A DNA stretch of 64,000 nt, taken from NCBI RefSeq assembly GCF_017743865.1, contig NZ_JAGHRJ010000003.1, forward strand, positions 124,001 through 188,000. Reading direction: 5' to 3'. The translations under genes and the position numbers were made by a program. This DNA is from Labrenzia sp. R4_2. GTDB taxonomy: Bacteria; Pseudomonadota; Alphaproteobacteria; Rhizobiales; Stappiaceae. Shown here one piece after another: positions 47,482 to 57,712 of this stretch. The notes beneath the pieces are model-generated. The model was not told the origin of the DNA, did no database searches, and worked only from the letters and a program-made list of their open reading frames with translations. Positions within the stretch are counted from its first letter, which is position 1. Every line of letters begins with the position of its first letter.

Positions 47482-49008
47482 ATGGCGTCCCACCAGCTGC
47501 GCGATCTCCCCACACCCTTTTTGTCCCTACTGCTGAAAGACGAGAGTGACACGCGCCAACTCGCCGAAGATCTTGCGGCAATCCTGAAACCAGGAGACCT
47601 GTTGTGTCTTTCCGGGGATCTCGGGGCTGGCAAATCTACTTTCAGTCGTGCGCTGATCCGCAATATCGCCGGCGATCCCGATTTGGAAGTTCCGAGTCCA
47701 ACCTTCACATTGGTTCAGCCTTACGATTTGCCAAGGCTTCCACTTGCCCATTTCGATCTGTATCGGCTGGAAGAGCCGGAAGAACTTGAGGAGCTGGGCC
47801 TGGAAGAAAACCTGGAGGACAGTGCCGCTCTGATTGAGTGGCCGGAGATGGCGGAAGACCTGTTGCCCAAGTCAGCGCTTTGGCTTCAATTCCGCCATGG
47901 GGGGGATGAGGGCACCCGCCAGGTTGAGTTCTACTCCGAGGATCCGGTATGGGGCAATCGGATCTTCGCCACTCTTGAGGTTCGCCGTTTCTTGAAGACA
48001 GCACTGAACGCCGGGCAGATCAAACGGCAGCATCTGGCTGGCGATGCGTCTCTTCGAACGTTTGAAAAAATCGTGGTCGGTGACGAGCATTTGGTTCTCA
48101 TGCGGTGGCCCTTCTCTGATGCAACACTGCCAGAGAATATTCGGTCCTACATGGACAAGGTGCACCTTGCGAAGGATTGCCGTGCGGTTGCAGCGATCGG
48201 CGGCGAACTGCGCAAGATCGGCCTCCGCGCACCGGCCATTAAGAGAGCGGATTTCGACAAGGGGCTGGTCCTGTCTGAGTTTCTCGGAAGCGAAACGATC
48301 GTCATTGACGGCAAGCCTGTCGCGGAGCGGTACTTCGCCGCTGTCGATGTCCTTGCGGCTATGCATGCCCGGAAGTTTCCGGAAACAGTGGATCTGGACA
48401 CGGGTGAAACCTACCAGGTTCCGGCGTACTCCGCTGACGCACTGGTCTCTGAAGCGAATCTCTTGCTGGACTGGTATCTGCCAGAGAAAACCGGAACTGA
48501 AGCGAGCGATCAAACCAGAGCGGAATTTGAGGCGCTTTGGCGAGGTTTGCTGGATGGAATATCAGAGGCCCAAAGTGGTTGGGTCCTGAGAGACTTTCAC
48601 TCTCCGAACCTGCTTTGGCAGGTCGGGGCATCAGGCACTGATCGCATTGGCCTGATTGATTTTCAGGACACGGTGATCGGACCAGTCGCTTATGATGTTG
48701 TTTCCTTGCTATTGGATGCGCGAACGGACATCAACCCTGAACTGGAAAATGCCCTTTTTGATGCTTATCTCCAAAAGCGGAAGGGGCTTGGCCAAGAAGT
48801 CGATCCCGAGGCGTTCAAACAGGCTTATGTCGTTATGGGGGCGCAGAGGATTTCCAAGATCCTCGGCATCTTCGTCCGCCTTGCAAGGCGGGACAATAAG
48901 CCTGCTTATCTTGGGCACTTGCCAAGGATGGAAGGGTATCTCGACCGGGTGATGACGGCACCCATACTGTCCGATTTGAAAGATTGGTATCAAAGACATA
49001 TTGGATGA
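47482..49008 (+). CDS. TsaE-AmgK fusion: tRNA t6A ATPase plus cell-wall sugar kinase
   Basis: A 508-residue two-domain protein. Residues about 15-165 are TsaE, the ATPase of the t6A tRNA modification complex (Walker A GDLGAGKS at 45-52, SPTFTLVQPY, HFDLYRLEEPEEL). Residues about 170-508 are an aminoglycoside-phosphotransferase-like kinase of AmgK type, which phosphorylates N-acetylmuramate and N-acetylglucosamine at the anomeric carbon (GDASLRTFEKI, VLRDFHSPNLLW as the catalytic loop, IGLIDFQDTVIGP as the Mg-binding segment). The adjacent murU gene supports the AmgK call. ATG 47482 begins 14 bases after the histidine kinase stop. This fusion is common in Rhizobiales. Confidence 0.9.
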   Translation: MASHQLRDLPTPFLSLLLKDESDTRQLAEDLAAILKPGDLLCLSGDLGAGKSTFSRALIRNIAGDPDLEVPSPTFTLVQPYDLPRLPLAHFDLYRLEEPEELEELGLEENLEDSAALIEWPEMAEDLLPKSALWLQFRHGGDEGTRQVEFYSEDPVWGNRIFATLEVRRFLKTALNAGQIKRQHLAGDASLRTFEKIVVGDEHLVLMRWPFSDATLPENIRSYMDKVHLAKDCRAVAAIGGELRKIGLRAPAIKRADFDKGLVLSEFLGSETIVIDGKPVAERYFAAVDVLAAMHARKFPETVDLDTGETYQVPAYSADALVSEANLLLDWYLPEKTGTEASDQTRAEFEALWRGLLDGISEAQSGWVLRDFHSPNLLWQVGASGTDRIGLIDFQDTVIGPVAYDVVSLLLDARTDINPELENALFDAYLQKRKGLGQEVDPEAFKQAYVVMGAQRISKILGIFVRLARRDNKPAYLGHLPRMEGYLDRVMTAPILSDLKDWYQRHIG

Positions 49009-49053
49009 TACTGACCGGACGCTGAAGAGCTGATTAGACAACCGAGTACGACG

Positions 49054-49788
49054 ATGACCGACACGCGCTTTCGCCCTACCAATGCCATGATCCTGGCCGC
49101 CGGCCTTGGCAAGCGGATGCGCCCGCTGACCGCAACCACACCAAAGCCATTGATCGAGGTAAACGGTCAGGCGCTGATCGATCATGGAATGGATCGGCTG
49201 GCTGCTGCTGGCGTGAAAAAATGCGTGGTCAACGTTCATTACCTTGCCGACCTGGTTGAGGTTCATGTCCGGCGGCGGCAGGACATGGACATTCTGATTT
49301 CAGATGAGCGCGCCCAGCTTCTGGAAACCGGTGGAGGGATAAAGAATGCGCTGCCGCTGCTCGGAAGCGATCCTTTTTTCCAGCTGAATTCGGACACCTG
49401 CTATTGGATCGAAGGCGTCAAGCCGAATCTCGAGCATATGATCGATGCCTGGGACGACAGCCGCATGGACGCATTGCTCCTGGTCGCTGAAACGGTGAAG
49501 GCTGTGGCTTATACCGGCCGTGGCGATTTTGAAATGGCACGTGATGGCACGCTCAGCCGAAGGCCGGAAAAAGGCGTCACCCCATTCGCATATGCGGGTG
49601 CTGCGATCTTGCATCCCCGTTTGTTTGAAGACGCTCCGGATGGCCCATTCTCGATGAATGTCTTGTTCGACCGTGCAATCGAAAACGGCCGGTTGTTTGG
49701 TGTCCAGATGGAAGGTGTCTGGCTGCACATTGGAACGCCGGAAGCAATCCGGGCCGCCGAATATGCAGTTCGCGAAAGCGCTGCCTAA
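49054..49788 (+). CDS. murU: N-acetylmuramate alpha-1-phosphate uridylyltransferase MurU
   Basis: A 244-residue nucleotidyltransferase. The N-terminus has AMILAAGLGKRMRPLTATTPKPLIEV, the pyrophosphorylase signature. VNVHYLADLVEVHV and LLETGGGIKNALPLLGSDPFFQLNSD complete the active site. MurU makes UDP-MurNAc from MurNAc-1-phosphate, the product of AmgK, bypassing de novo synthesis (and fosfomycin's target) in peptidoglycan recycling. The tight order tsaE-amgK, then murU (45 bases), then addB (3 bases) supports the assignment. Function by homology and context. Confidence 0.9.
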   Translation: MTDTRFRPTNAMILAAGLGKRMRPLTATTPKPLIEVNGQALIDHGMDRLAAAGVKKCVVNVHYLADLVEVHVRRRQDMDILISDERAQLLETGGGIKNALPLLGSDPFFQLNSDTCYWIEGVKPNLEHMIDAWDDSRMDALLLVAETVKAVAYTGRGDFEMARDGTLSRRPEKGVTPFAYAGAAILHPRLFEDAPDGPFSMNVLFDRAIENGRLFGVQMEGVWLHIGTPEAIRAAEYAVRESAA

Positions 49789-49791
49789 GAG

Positions 49792-52700
49792 ATGCCGGAC
49801 CAGCCCCGTCTTTTTACAGTCCCGCCCGCCGTATCCTTTCTTGAGACCTTTGTAGACAAGCTTGTTAACGGACAAATCGTTCCAGGGTTCCGGCCGCTCG
49901 ATGATCCATTGCTGTTGTCGTCAGCAACGCTGTACCTGCCGACGCGCCGCGCCGCGCGCCTGCTGCCAGACCTGTTCCAGAAGGCTTTTGACGGCAAGCC
50001 TGTGCTTTTGCCAATTATCCGGCCGGTCGGTGATGCCGATGAGGATATCCAGTCGCTGAGTTCTGGTCCGGACCTGGAACCGCTGCCGCCGGCCATGCCA
50101 CTGATCGACCGGCACCTGGCGATGACCCGGCTGGTTATGGCTTGGAAAGGCGCTTTGCGCCGTGAAGCTCTGGCCCTGCGGTCCGATGAGCCGCTTGGGC
50201 TTCCTGCATCGACCGCCGATGCAGCCTGGCTGGCTGGCGATCTCCTGACCCTGATGGATGAAGTGGAAACGGAAGAGGCGGACTGGAGCGAGCTTGCCGG
50301 GCTGGTGCCGGACGATCATGCCCGCTATTGGCAGATCACGCTGGACTTTCTGCAGATTGTTCAGGAGGCTTGGCCGGCGCATTTGGCAGAACTTGGCAAG
50401 ATGGACCCGAAGGCCCGCCGGTCCGCGCTGATCCGGCGGGAAGCCCAACGCATTTCCATGACGTTGCCAAAAGGTCCGGTCATTGTGGCAGGCGTAACCG
50501 GCTCGGTGCCGGCAACCGCTGAACTTCTGAAAGCCGTGGCCGGGTTGGAGCAGGGTGTGATTGTGCTGCCCGGGCTGGATCTGGACCTTGATGACCGGTC
50601 CTGGGAGGCCCTTGGAAAGCGGTTTGTACCCGGCACACGGCATGGAAGCGGGACAAAAACACCTCCGCCCTTGTCCTCTCATCCGCAGTATTCCCTGAAA
50701 CAGCTGCTTGATCGGCTTGGTGTCACGCGGGCGGATGTTTGCGAGCTTGGTGAAGCTGATGCTGTGCAGCGCCAACGTCAGAAACTGGTCTCGGAGGCAT
50801 TGCGGCCAGCGGACACCTCCGACGGCTGGACAAGGTATCTGGATGCGACGCCGATCGAAGTCCGAGCCGCTGCACTCGGCAATGTCGGTCTCATGACGGC
50901 CCGCAACGAGGCAGACGAAGCGCTGAGCCTTGCCATTGCCTTGCGGGAGGCAATCGAACTCGGTGAGACCGCAGCGCTGATCTCCCCGGACCGGATGCTC
51001 GCCCGCCGCGTGGCGGCGGAGCTTGCGCGCTGGAACATCCAGGCTGACGACAGTGCCGGCCGCCCGCTCGATCAAACCGCGCCCGCCATCCTGGCGATCC
51101 TGGCCGCAAAGCTTGCGCTCAATGGATGTGACCCGATTGATCTTCTGTCGCTTCTGAAACATCCACTGGCGCGGCTCGGTCTGCCCATCAAGGACATCCG
51201 CGCAGCAGCTCGGGCCTTGGAGCGCGGGGTGATCCGCGGCGAACGGCCCCGCCCTGGTACGAGTGGTTTGATCATGGCCGTAGAGGCCTGCAGAGCCGCG
51301 GCCGAGAATGCACATACGCCGCGCTGGAAGAAGGTGCACGAGGGCGATTGGGATGTGATCGCAGATCTCGCAGCACGCCTTCAGAGCGCGCTCGCACCGC
51401 TGGAGAACATGGCCGGAGATCGGGACCCTGTGCCGGTGGACCACCTCGTTCAGGCGCATGTCGATGTCATGCAGGCGATTTCTGCGGATGAGACAGGCGC
51501 CGCGGATGAGCTGTATGCAGCCGAGGCTGGTGAGGCGCTGGCGGCGTTCTGGTCCGGGCTGTTGGAAGCAGAGGCCAGCGGTCTTTCTGTGCCGCCGCAC
51601 GAGTGGCCATCTGTTCTGTCGGCATTGATGTCGGGGGACGCCGTGCGCCGGCGCTTGCCGGGGGATCCGCGGGTGCAAATCCTCGGGCCAATGGAAGCGC
51701 GCCTGCAAGCGTTCGAGTTTGTCATACTCGGCGGTCTCAACGAGGGCACGTGGCCGCAGCGTACCCGCAACGATCCCTGGCTCAATCGGCCAATGAAACG
51801 GGATATGGGGCTGGAACCCCCGGAGCGGCGCCTGGGAGCAGCAGCCCATGATTTTGCACAAGGGATGGGTGCCAAGCGGGTCCTTCTTTCCCGTGCCGCA
51901 AGGGCTGATGGGGCTCCGACGGTCGCATCAAGATGGCTGCAGCGTCTGACTACTTTGGCCGGACCGGAGATCGCAGCTGCGATGGAGGCGCGGGGCAACT
52001 GCTATTTGCAACTCGCAGCGCTTTTGGATCGCCAGGCAGGCGATGTGCGTCCCGCAGACCGGCCTGCCCCGAAACCTCCATTGGGAGCGCGACCGAAAAC
52101 GCTGTCGGTGACCGAAATCGAACGGCTTGTGCGGGATCCCTACGCGATCTTTGCCCGGCATTCGCTGGAGTTGCAGCCGGTCGACCCGATCGGTGGGGAG
52201 CCGGGAGCCGCCGACAAGGGCAATCTCATTCACGATGCACTTGCAGAGTTCTTGTCGACCTGGACCGGGCCGTTTGACGAAACAGCGGTGACGGCTTTGC
52301 TTGAGATTGGCGAAGAGTTGTTCGAACCGTTGGATGCGTTTCCGGCAATCCGGGCACTCTGGTGGCCGCGGTTCCAGCGGATTGCTGAAGGGTTTGTTGC
52401 GTTTGAGGCCAAGAGGTCTTTGGACGTCGAAAAACGGTTCCTGGAGATTGGTGGCGGGGTCGAGCTGAAACTGCCGGGACTGGATTTCCGGCTGCGCGGG
52501 CGGGCGGATCGCATTGATCTGATGAGTTCGGGGTCTCTTTCCGTCATCGACTACAAGACTGGCCAGGTGCCGTCGCAAAAACAGGTGGATGCACTGTTGT
52601 CGCCGCAGCTGCCACTGGAAGCGGCGATGATCCAACGCGGTGGTTTCAAGGATGTGCCAGCTGGAGACCCGGTTGGTGAACTGCTTTATCTGCAGCTGAA

Positions 52701-52932
52701 AGGGGGAACTGACGCCGTGCTCGAAGTCGGCCGAAACCCGAAAGACGCGGCATTGGAAGAGCTCATCGAGGATGCCTGGCAGCGTCTCGAACAACTGATC
52801 GCCCATTATGCCAAGGAAGAGACCGGTTATCTCTCCCGGGCCCGCGTCATGCAGGGCCGTCAGATCGATGGTCCTTATGACCATCTGGCGCGCGCGCAAG
52901 AATGGGCCCTTGGCGGGGAGGATCCGGCATGA
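49792..52932 (+). CDS. addB: Double-strand break repair protein AddB
   Basis: A 1046-residue subunit of the AddAB helicase-nuclease, the alphaproteobacterial counterpart of RecBCD. The N-terminal half is a degraded helicase fold; the usual Walker A is replaced by LYLPTRRAARLL. The C-terminal nuclease domain (from about 765) has LSVTEIERLVRDPYAIFAR, a GNLIHDAL segment and the catalytic VIDYKTG (D and K of the RecB nuclease family). The ATG 49792 is three bases after the murU stop. Its TGA overlaps the addA ATG. Confidence 0.93.
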   Translation: MPDQPRLFTVPPAVSFLETFVDKLVNGQIVPGFRPLDDPLLLSSATLYLPTRRAARLLPDLFQKAFDGKPVLLPIIRPVGDADEDIQSLSSGPDLEPLPPAMPLIDRHLAMTRLVMAWKGALRREALALRSDEPLGLPASTADAAWLAGDLLTLMDEVETEEADWSELAGLVPDDHARYWQITLDFLQIVQEAWPAHLAELGKMDPKARRSALIRREAQRISMTLPKGPVIVAGVTGSVPATAELLKAVAGLEQGVIVLPGLDLDLDDRSWEALGKRFVPGTRHGSGTKTPPPLSSHPQYSLKQLLDRLGVTRADVCELGEADAVQRQRQKLVSEALRPADTSDGWTRYLDATPIEVRAAALGNVGLMTARNEADEALSLAIALREAIELGETAALISPDRMLARRVAAELARWNIQADDSAGRPLDQTAPAILAILAAKLALNGCDPIDLLSLLKHPLARLGLPIKDIRAAARALERGVIRGERPRPGTSGLIMAVEACRAAAENAHTPRWKKVHEGDWDVIADLAARLQSALAPLENMAGDRDPVPVDHLVQAHVDVMQAISADETGAADELYAAEAGEALAAFWSGLLEAEASGLSVPPHEWPSVLSALMSGDAVRRRLPGDPRVQILGPMEARLQAFEFVILGGLNEGTWPQRTRNDPWLNRPMKRDMGLEPPERRLGAAAHDFAQGMGAKRVLLSRAARADGAPTVASRWLQRLTTLAGPEIAAAMEARGNCYLQLAALLDRQAGDVRPADRPAPKPPLGARPKTLSVTEIERLVRDPYAIFARHSLELQPVDPIGGEPGAADKGNLIHDALAEFLSTWTGPFDETAVTALLEIGEELFEPLDAFPAIRALWWPRFQRIAEGFVAFEAKRSLDVEKRFLEIGGGVELKLPGLDFRLRGRADRIDLMSSGSLSVIDYKTGQVPSQKQVDALLSPQLPLEAAMIQRGGFKDVPAGDPVGELLYLQLKGGTDAVLEVGRNPKDAALEELIEDAWQRLEQLIAHYAKEETGYLSRARVMQGRQIDGPYDHLARAQEWALGGEDPA

Positions 52933-55900
52933 GTGGCTTCCAGATCCCCGACCTCACGCGGCAGCGTCAGGATCTTGCATCGCGCCCCCGAGCGTCCGCC
53001 TGGGTGAGTGCAAACGCCGGATCGGGAAAGACCTTTGTCCTGTCACGCCGGGTTGTCCGGCTCCTGCTGGATGGCACCGACCCATCCCGCATCCTGGCCC
53101 TGACCTTCACTAAAGCTGCGGCCGCTGAAATGGCGACCCGCGTCTTCAAGATCCTCGGCACCTGGGTGACGATGGACGATGCGGATCTTGCTAAGGAGCT
53201 TTTTGAGATCGAAGGGCGTCATCCGGATGCCGCCCGGATCGCGATGGCCCGGCGTCTGTTTGCGCGTGCGCTTGAAACGCCGGGTGGCCTTAAAATCCAG
53301 ACCATCCACGGCTTTTGCGAAGCACTGCTCCATCAGTTCCCGCTTGAGGCCAATGTCGCCGGTCACTTCAATGTTCTGGACGACCGTATCGCCGCAGAGT
53401 TGATGGCGGAGGCGCGCGCCAGTGTGCTTCACAAGGCGGAGATGGAGCCGGACAGTCCGTTCGGCCAGGCGCTTGCATCTGTTATCGATCTGATGAGCGA
53501 CGGCGGTGCGCAAAAGGCACTGGATGAACTCATTCAGAACCGCGATGCGTTCCGACGCTGGACAGTCGATGCGGGTGGTTTGGAACCAGCATTACAGGCC
53601 CTGGCGGATGATCTTGAGATTGATCCGGCCCAGCAGCTTTCAGATTTCGATTGCCGCTTTCGCGCCGAATGTCCCTTCGACTTGAACACTTGCCTCAGCT
53701 ACGCAGAAGCGCTGAACAAGGGTACGAAAACGGATCAGGGCAAGGCAGAGGCGCTTGTTGCGGCGGTCCGCCAGACCGATCCGGGCCTTTTCCGAGAGGC
53801 CTGGCTTCCGGTCTTCCTGACCGGCAAGCTTGAAGCACGGAAATCGCTGGCGACCAAGAAAGTGACGGAAGCGTTTCCGGACATGGTTGATGCACTTTTT
53901 GCGGAACAAGCCCGGCTTTTGGAGCTTCTGGACGGGCGCCGCAAGGTCGTGACCTATGCGGGCACCGTCGCGCTTTTGCGGCTCGCGGATGCCGTGATCA
54001 CGTATTACGAACGGGTAAAGACGGCCAAAGGCTACCTGGATTTTGAGGACCTGGTGGTCAAGACGGCCACGCTGCTCGCCAAATCGGACGCGGCTCAGTG
54101 GGTGCAATACAAGCTCGATCAGGGCTTGGATCATATCCTCGTTGACGAGGCACAGGACACGAGCCCGCGCCAGTGGGAGGTGGTCAACGCTTTGGCGGCC
54201 GAGTTCTTCGTCGGTGACAGCGGGCGTGAAAAGGTTCGGACCCTCTTTGCGGTGGGGGACGAGAAACAGTCGATCTATTCCTTTCAAGGCGCTGTTCCGG
54301 CTTACTTCGATCAAATGCGCCGGGCCTTTTCCAGACAGGCACAAAGCGCGGAGCAGGAGTTTCACTCCGTAAACCTTCAGCTCTCATTCCGCTCGACACC
54401 GGATGTCTTGGGGGCGGTCGATGAGGTGTTCAAAGACGCCAGCGCTTATCAAGGGCTATCGCAAGACGGCGTGGCCCCGGTTCATGAGGCGATCCGGCGC
54501 GATCCCGGGATTGTTGATCTTTGGCCGCTGGAGGTTGAGGCTGAGGTGAGCGAACCGGATGACTGGCGGTTGCCGGTCGATCACGTCGGCTCGGGTAGCC
54601 CTATGTTGAAGGTCGCCAAGCGGATCGCGGCAACCATCAAAGGCTGGATGCGGGACGGGACCGCAGAGCCGGGTGATGTCATGATCCTGGTCCGCAAGCG
54701 TGGCCCGTTCGTGGAGGCGCTGAACCGGGAGCTGAAAAATCTCAACATCCCGGCGGCCGGCTCAGACAGGCTGATCCTCACTGATCACATCGCGGTTCAG
54801 GATCTCGCAGCTCTCGGGCGTTTTCTTCTTCTGCCGGAAGACGATCTTTCTCTGGCGGCTGTTTTGAAAAGCCCGCTGTTCGGCCTGGACGATATGGACC
54901 TCCTTCAAGTCGCGCGCGAAACAGATGAAAAAATCCGCCCCGGCACGCTCTGGCAGATGCTGGTCAAGCGATCCGAGGCCTCTACAAAATGGCAGGAGGT
55001 TCGCCAGCAGCTTGAGGACTGGCGCGCACGGGCGGACTTTGTACCTCCCTTTGAGTTCTATGCCCGACTGCTTGGGGCGGACGGAGGGCGTCAGGCGTTC
55101 CGCCGACGCCTAGGTGTCGAGGTCGATGATGTTCTCGATGAATTCATTGCCCTGACCATTGCCTATGAGCAGGCCGGAACGCCCGGTCTGGAAGGGTTCC
55201 TCGCCTGGATGGCGGCTGCCCCGACGGAGATCAAACGGGAGCTGACCAACACCAAGGGCATGGTGCGCGTCATGACGGTCCACGGCTCCAAAGGGCTGGA
55301 AGCTCGGATTGTCATTCTGGTTGATCCAGGTGGCGCGCCGGTAAGTGCAATTCACGATCCGAGTTTCTTGCCGCGTCTTCGTCCCGGAAACGATTTGTCA
55401 CCTCCTGCTCTTGTCTGGTTGCCGCCGAAGGCGGATCGTATCAGTTGGCATGACGAAGCAGTAGAGACGCTCCGGAAGGGGCAGGAAGAAGAATACCGCC
55501 GTCTTCTTTATGTCGCGCTCACACGTGCCGAAGACCGATTGGTTGTTTGCGGCTGGGAGCCGAAACGCGGCGCGCATGACGATTGCTGGTATTCACTTGT
55601 GTCCGCTGCCTTGAAACCACAAGCCAAAGAACTGCACGATGCCAATGGTGATGTTGTCGGGTGGCGTTGGCAAAAGGACCCCAACGCAGATACGAGCAGC
55701 GCACCGTCACCCGGTCATCCTCGAACGGATGCGAGTGTATCTGGTGACGACCTCACGCTGCCTGACTGGGCACATCAACCAGTCAAACCTGTTTCCAGAA
55801 AAATCCGGCTTCAACCGTCAAAGGCGTTTGAAGACATGGAAGACAAGGACGGTATTGAACCGGTTCCGGCTTTGGCGCGCCTAGCAGCTGGGCGCCAGCC

Positions 55901-56444
55901 GGATTCTTGGCCGTTGGAACGGGGGCGGTTGGTCCACAGGCTTTTGGAATTGCTGCCCGACTTGCCGGCAGTGTCACGGATGGCGGCTGCGGAGAGATTT
56001 CTGGATCAGGCGCTGAAGCCCGTCTTCGCGCCTTTCAAAGACACTTTGCTGAAAAAGCTTGAGCAGGTCTTGGACGAACCAGAGTTTCAGCCCGTGTTCT
56101 CAGAAAATGGCCGGGCGGAAGTGACCCTGACTGGAACGATTCGTTCGGCAAATGGCACGGACGTCGAGGTGTCGGGGCAGATTGACCGCCTTATTGTGGA
56201 CGGCAACGAGGTTGTGATTGTGGATTACAAGACCAATACCAAACCGCCGGAAACACTCGATCAAGTGCCGTTGGAGTATCGGGCACAGCTGAGTGTTTAC
56301 AAGGAGTTGCTGCGGCAGATCTATCCGGCAAAGACAGTCCGATGCCATCTGCTTTGGACAACAGGGCCATCGTTGATGGAGATTCCGGGCGATCTCCTTG
56401 ATGAAACTTTTGCCGGATTGGCGCCAGAGGTCCGGCCTGCTTGA
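52929..56444 (+). CDS. addA: ATP-dependent helicase-nuclease subunit AddA
   Basis: A 1171-residue UvrD-like superfamily 1 helicase with a C-terminal nuclease. Walker A is SANAGSGKTFVLSRR (residues about 27-41), motif II is LVDEAQDTSPRQWEV, motif III VGDEKQSIYSFQGA, and motif V/VI MTVHGSKGLEA and RRLLYVALTRAEDRL. The nuclease motif is VIVDYKTN near the end. ATG 52929 overlaps the addB stop (ATGA); an upstream GTG-like start is unnecessary. With AddB it processes double-strand ends for RecA loading. trxA follows 85 bases downstream. Confidence 0.95.
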   Translation: MSGFQIPDLTRQRQDLASRPRASAWVSANAGSGKTFVLSRRVVRLLLDGTDPSRILALTFTKAAAAEMATRVFKILGTWVTMDDADLAKELFEIEGRHPDAARIAMARRLFARALETPGGLKIQTIHGFCEALLHQFPLEANVAGHFNVLDDRIAAELMAEARASVLHKAEMEPDSPFGQALASVIDLMSDGGAQKALDELIQNRDAFRRWTVDAGGLEPALQALADDLEIDPAQQLSDFDCRFRAECPFDLNTCLSYAEALNKGTKTDQGKAEALVAAVRQTDPGLFREAWLPVFLTGKLEARKSLATKKVTEAFPDMVDALFAEQARLLELLDGRRKVVTYAGTVALLRLADAVITYYERVKTAKGYLDFEDLVVKTATLLAKSDAAQWVQYKLDQGLDHILVDEAQDTSPRQWEVVNALAAEFFVGDSGREKVRTLFAVGDEKQSIYSFQGAVPAYFDQMRRAFSRQAQSAEQEFHSVNLQLSFRSTPDVLGAVDEVFKDASAYQGLSQDGVAPVHEAIRRDPGIVDLWPLEVEAEVSEPDDWRLPVDHVGSGSPMLKVAKRIAATIKGWMRDGTAEPGDVMILVRKRGPFVEALNRELKNLNIPAAGSDRLILTDHIAVQDLAALGRFLLLPEDDLSLAAVLKSPLFGLDDMDLLQVARETDEKIRPGTLWQMLVKRSEASTKWQEVRQQLEDWRARADFVPPFEFYARLLGADGGRQAFRRRLGVEVDDVLDEFIALTIAYEQAGTPGLEGFLAWMAAAPTEIKRELTNTKGMVRVMTVHGSKGLEARIVILVDPGGAPVSAIHDPSFLPRLRPGNDLSPPALVWLPPKADRISWHDEAVETLRKGQEEEYRRLLYVALTRAEDRLVVCGWEPKRGAHDDCWYSLVSAALKPQAKELHDANGDVVGWRWQKDPNADTSSAPSPGHPRTDASVSGDDLTLPDWAHQPVKPVSRKIRLQPSKAFEDMEDKDGIEPVPALARLAAGRQPDSWPLERGRLVHRLLELLPDLPAVSRMAAAERFLDQALKPVFAPFKDTLLKKLEQVLDEPEFQPVFSENGRAEVTLTGTIRSANGTDVEVSGQIDRLIVDGNEVVIVDYKTNTKPPETLDQVPLEYRAQLSVYKELLRQIYPAKTVRCHLLWTTGPSLMEIPGDLLDETFAGLAPEVRPA

Positions 56445-56529
56445 CGGAGCCGCTTCGGCTACCTACGTTCCAACCAACTGACGTACCTGAACTGGGTATG
56501 TGTGAACCACCGAACCACGAGATGTTGTA

Positions 56530-56850
56530 ATGGCTACCACCCAAGTCACCGATGCTTCCTTTGAAGCTGATGTTTTGAATTCCGACGAGCCGGTCGTTGT
56601 GGACTTTTGGGCCGAATGGTGTGGCCCGTGTAAGATGATTGCGCCGGCTTTGGAGGAAATCTCCGAAGAAATGAACGGTCAGGTCAAAATCACCAAGCTC
56701 AACATCGATGAAAACCAGGACATGGCCATGAAATATGGTGTCCGGTCCATCCCGATGCTGATCCTCTTCAAAGGCGGTGAGCCGATGGCCACTCAGGTTG
56801 GCGCTGCACCGAAAGGCAAACTTGCCGATTGGATCAAGAGCGCCCTTTAA
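56530..56850 (+). CDS. trxA: Thioredoxin
   Basis: A 106-residue thioredoxin with the active site [13 protein letters not shown] (C31, C34), the cis-proline segment [12 protein letters not shown] and a C-terminal helix ending KSAL. Cytosolic; no signal peptide. Conserved downstream neighbour of addA in alphaproteobacteria. ATG 56530 has a modest site (GAGATG upstream). Confidence 0.97.
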   Translation: MATTQVTDASFEADVLNSDEPVVVDFWAEWCGPCKMIAPALEEISEEMNGQVKITKLNIDENQDMAMKYGVRSIPMLILFKGGEPMATQVGAAPKGKLADWIKSAL

Positions 56851-56914
56851 GACCTTATATTGCTGTGGTTGCCGCCGGGCACTGCAGGTGAGCTTTGCAG
56901 AGCGGCGGGTAAGG

Positions 56915-56943
56915 TTGACACTTATCCGCCGTTTCTCTTTGAT
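56915..56943 (+). promoter_or_regulatory. Candidate promoter for grpE
   Basis: TTGACA (56915-56920) is a perfect -35 hexamer followed after 17 bases by TTTGAT (56938-56943), four of six matches to the -10. It lies 59 bases before the grpE start. A heat-shock type promoter was looked for but not recognised. Confidence 0.4.
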
Positions 56944-57001
56944 TTTGCCGCCCCCGGACGTATAAGCAACGCCAAATGTGTCTGAGCTAAACGGAACACC
57001 A

Positions 57002-57637
57002 ATGAGTGAAGAAAACAAATCGCCGGAAAATCAGCCGGACGGGCTGAATCCAGAAGCTGAAGCTGTCAATGAAGCTGCCGCGGCCGCTGAGGAGAGCGCG
57101 GTCGACCCGGTGGAAGCTCTGATGGCCGAAAACGCGGATCTGAAAGATCGGGCCCTTCGCACCATGGCGGAAATGGAAAATCTCCGCCGCCGCACTGAAA
57201 AAGAAGTTAAGGACGCGCGCCAATACGCAGTGTCTGGCTTTGCCCGCGACATGCTGACTGTTTCCGACAACCTTAGCCGTGCGCTGGAGGCTCTGCCGGA
57301 AGACGATCGCAAGAATGCAGATGCCGGCGTCGCCTCCCTCATCGAGGGAGTGGAGATGATCGAGCGGGACCTTCTGAACCAGCTTGAGAAAAACGGTGTG
57401 CGCAAGCTGGAGCCGGAAGGGCAGAAGTTCGATCCGAATTTCCACCAAGCCATGTTTGAGGTACCCAACACCGAGGTTCCGAACAACACCGTCGTTCAGG
57501 TTGTGCAGGCTGGTTATGTGATTGGCGAACGCGTTCTGCGTCCGGCCATGGTGGGCGTCTCCAAAGGCGGCCCGAAAGAGGCTCCGAAAGCAGACGCCGG
57601 AGCAGAACCCGGCGAAACGGTTGATAAAAGCGCCTAA
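57002..57637 (+). CDS. grpE: Nucleotide exchange factor GrpE
   Basis: A 211-residue cofactor of DnaK that releases ADP. An acidic, Ala/Glu-rich N-terminus is followed by a long helix ([26 protein letters not shown]) and the beta-domain ([43 protein letters not shown]), which is the GrpE signature. ATG 57002 preferred to GTG 56978. A terminator follows. hrcA or dnaK are not adjacent here. Confidence 0.95.
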   Translation: MSEENKSPENQPDGLNPEAEAVNEAAAAAEESAVDPVEALMAENADLKDRALRTMAEMENLRRRTEKEVKDARQYAVSGFARDMLTVSDNLSRALEALPEDDRKNADAGVASLIEGVEMIERDLLNQLEKNGVRKLEPEGQKFDPNFHQAMFEVPNTEVPNNTVVQVVQAGYVIGERVLRPAMVGVSKGGPKEAPKADAGAEPGETVDKSA

Positions 57638-57666
57638 AGCGCCCTAAGATCAATGAATTGAAGCAG

Positions 57667-57702
57667 GCCGCCCTTCCACACGGACCGGGCGGCTTTCTTT
57701 TT
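57667..57702 (+). terminator. Terminator of grpE
   Basis: GCCGCCC (57667-57673) pairs with GGGCGGC (57687-57693) and is followed by TTTCTTTTT (57694-57702). The next gene starts only 11 bases beyond, so some read-through is possible. Confidence 0.8.
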
Positions 57703-57712
57703 GGGGGCAGGA

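Noticed and set aside
49921-51861. Minus-strand open frame of 646 codons inside addB
   Set aside because: Antisense to addB, with no signal, domain or ribosome site; a compositional artefact.
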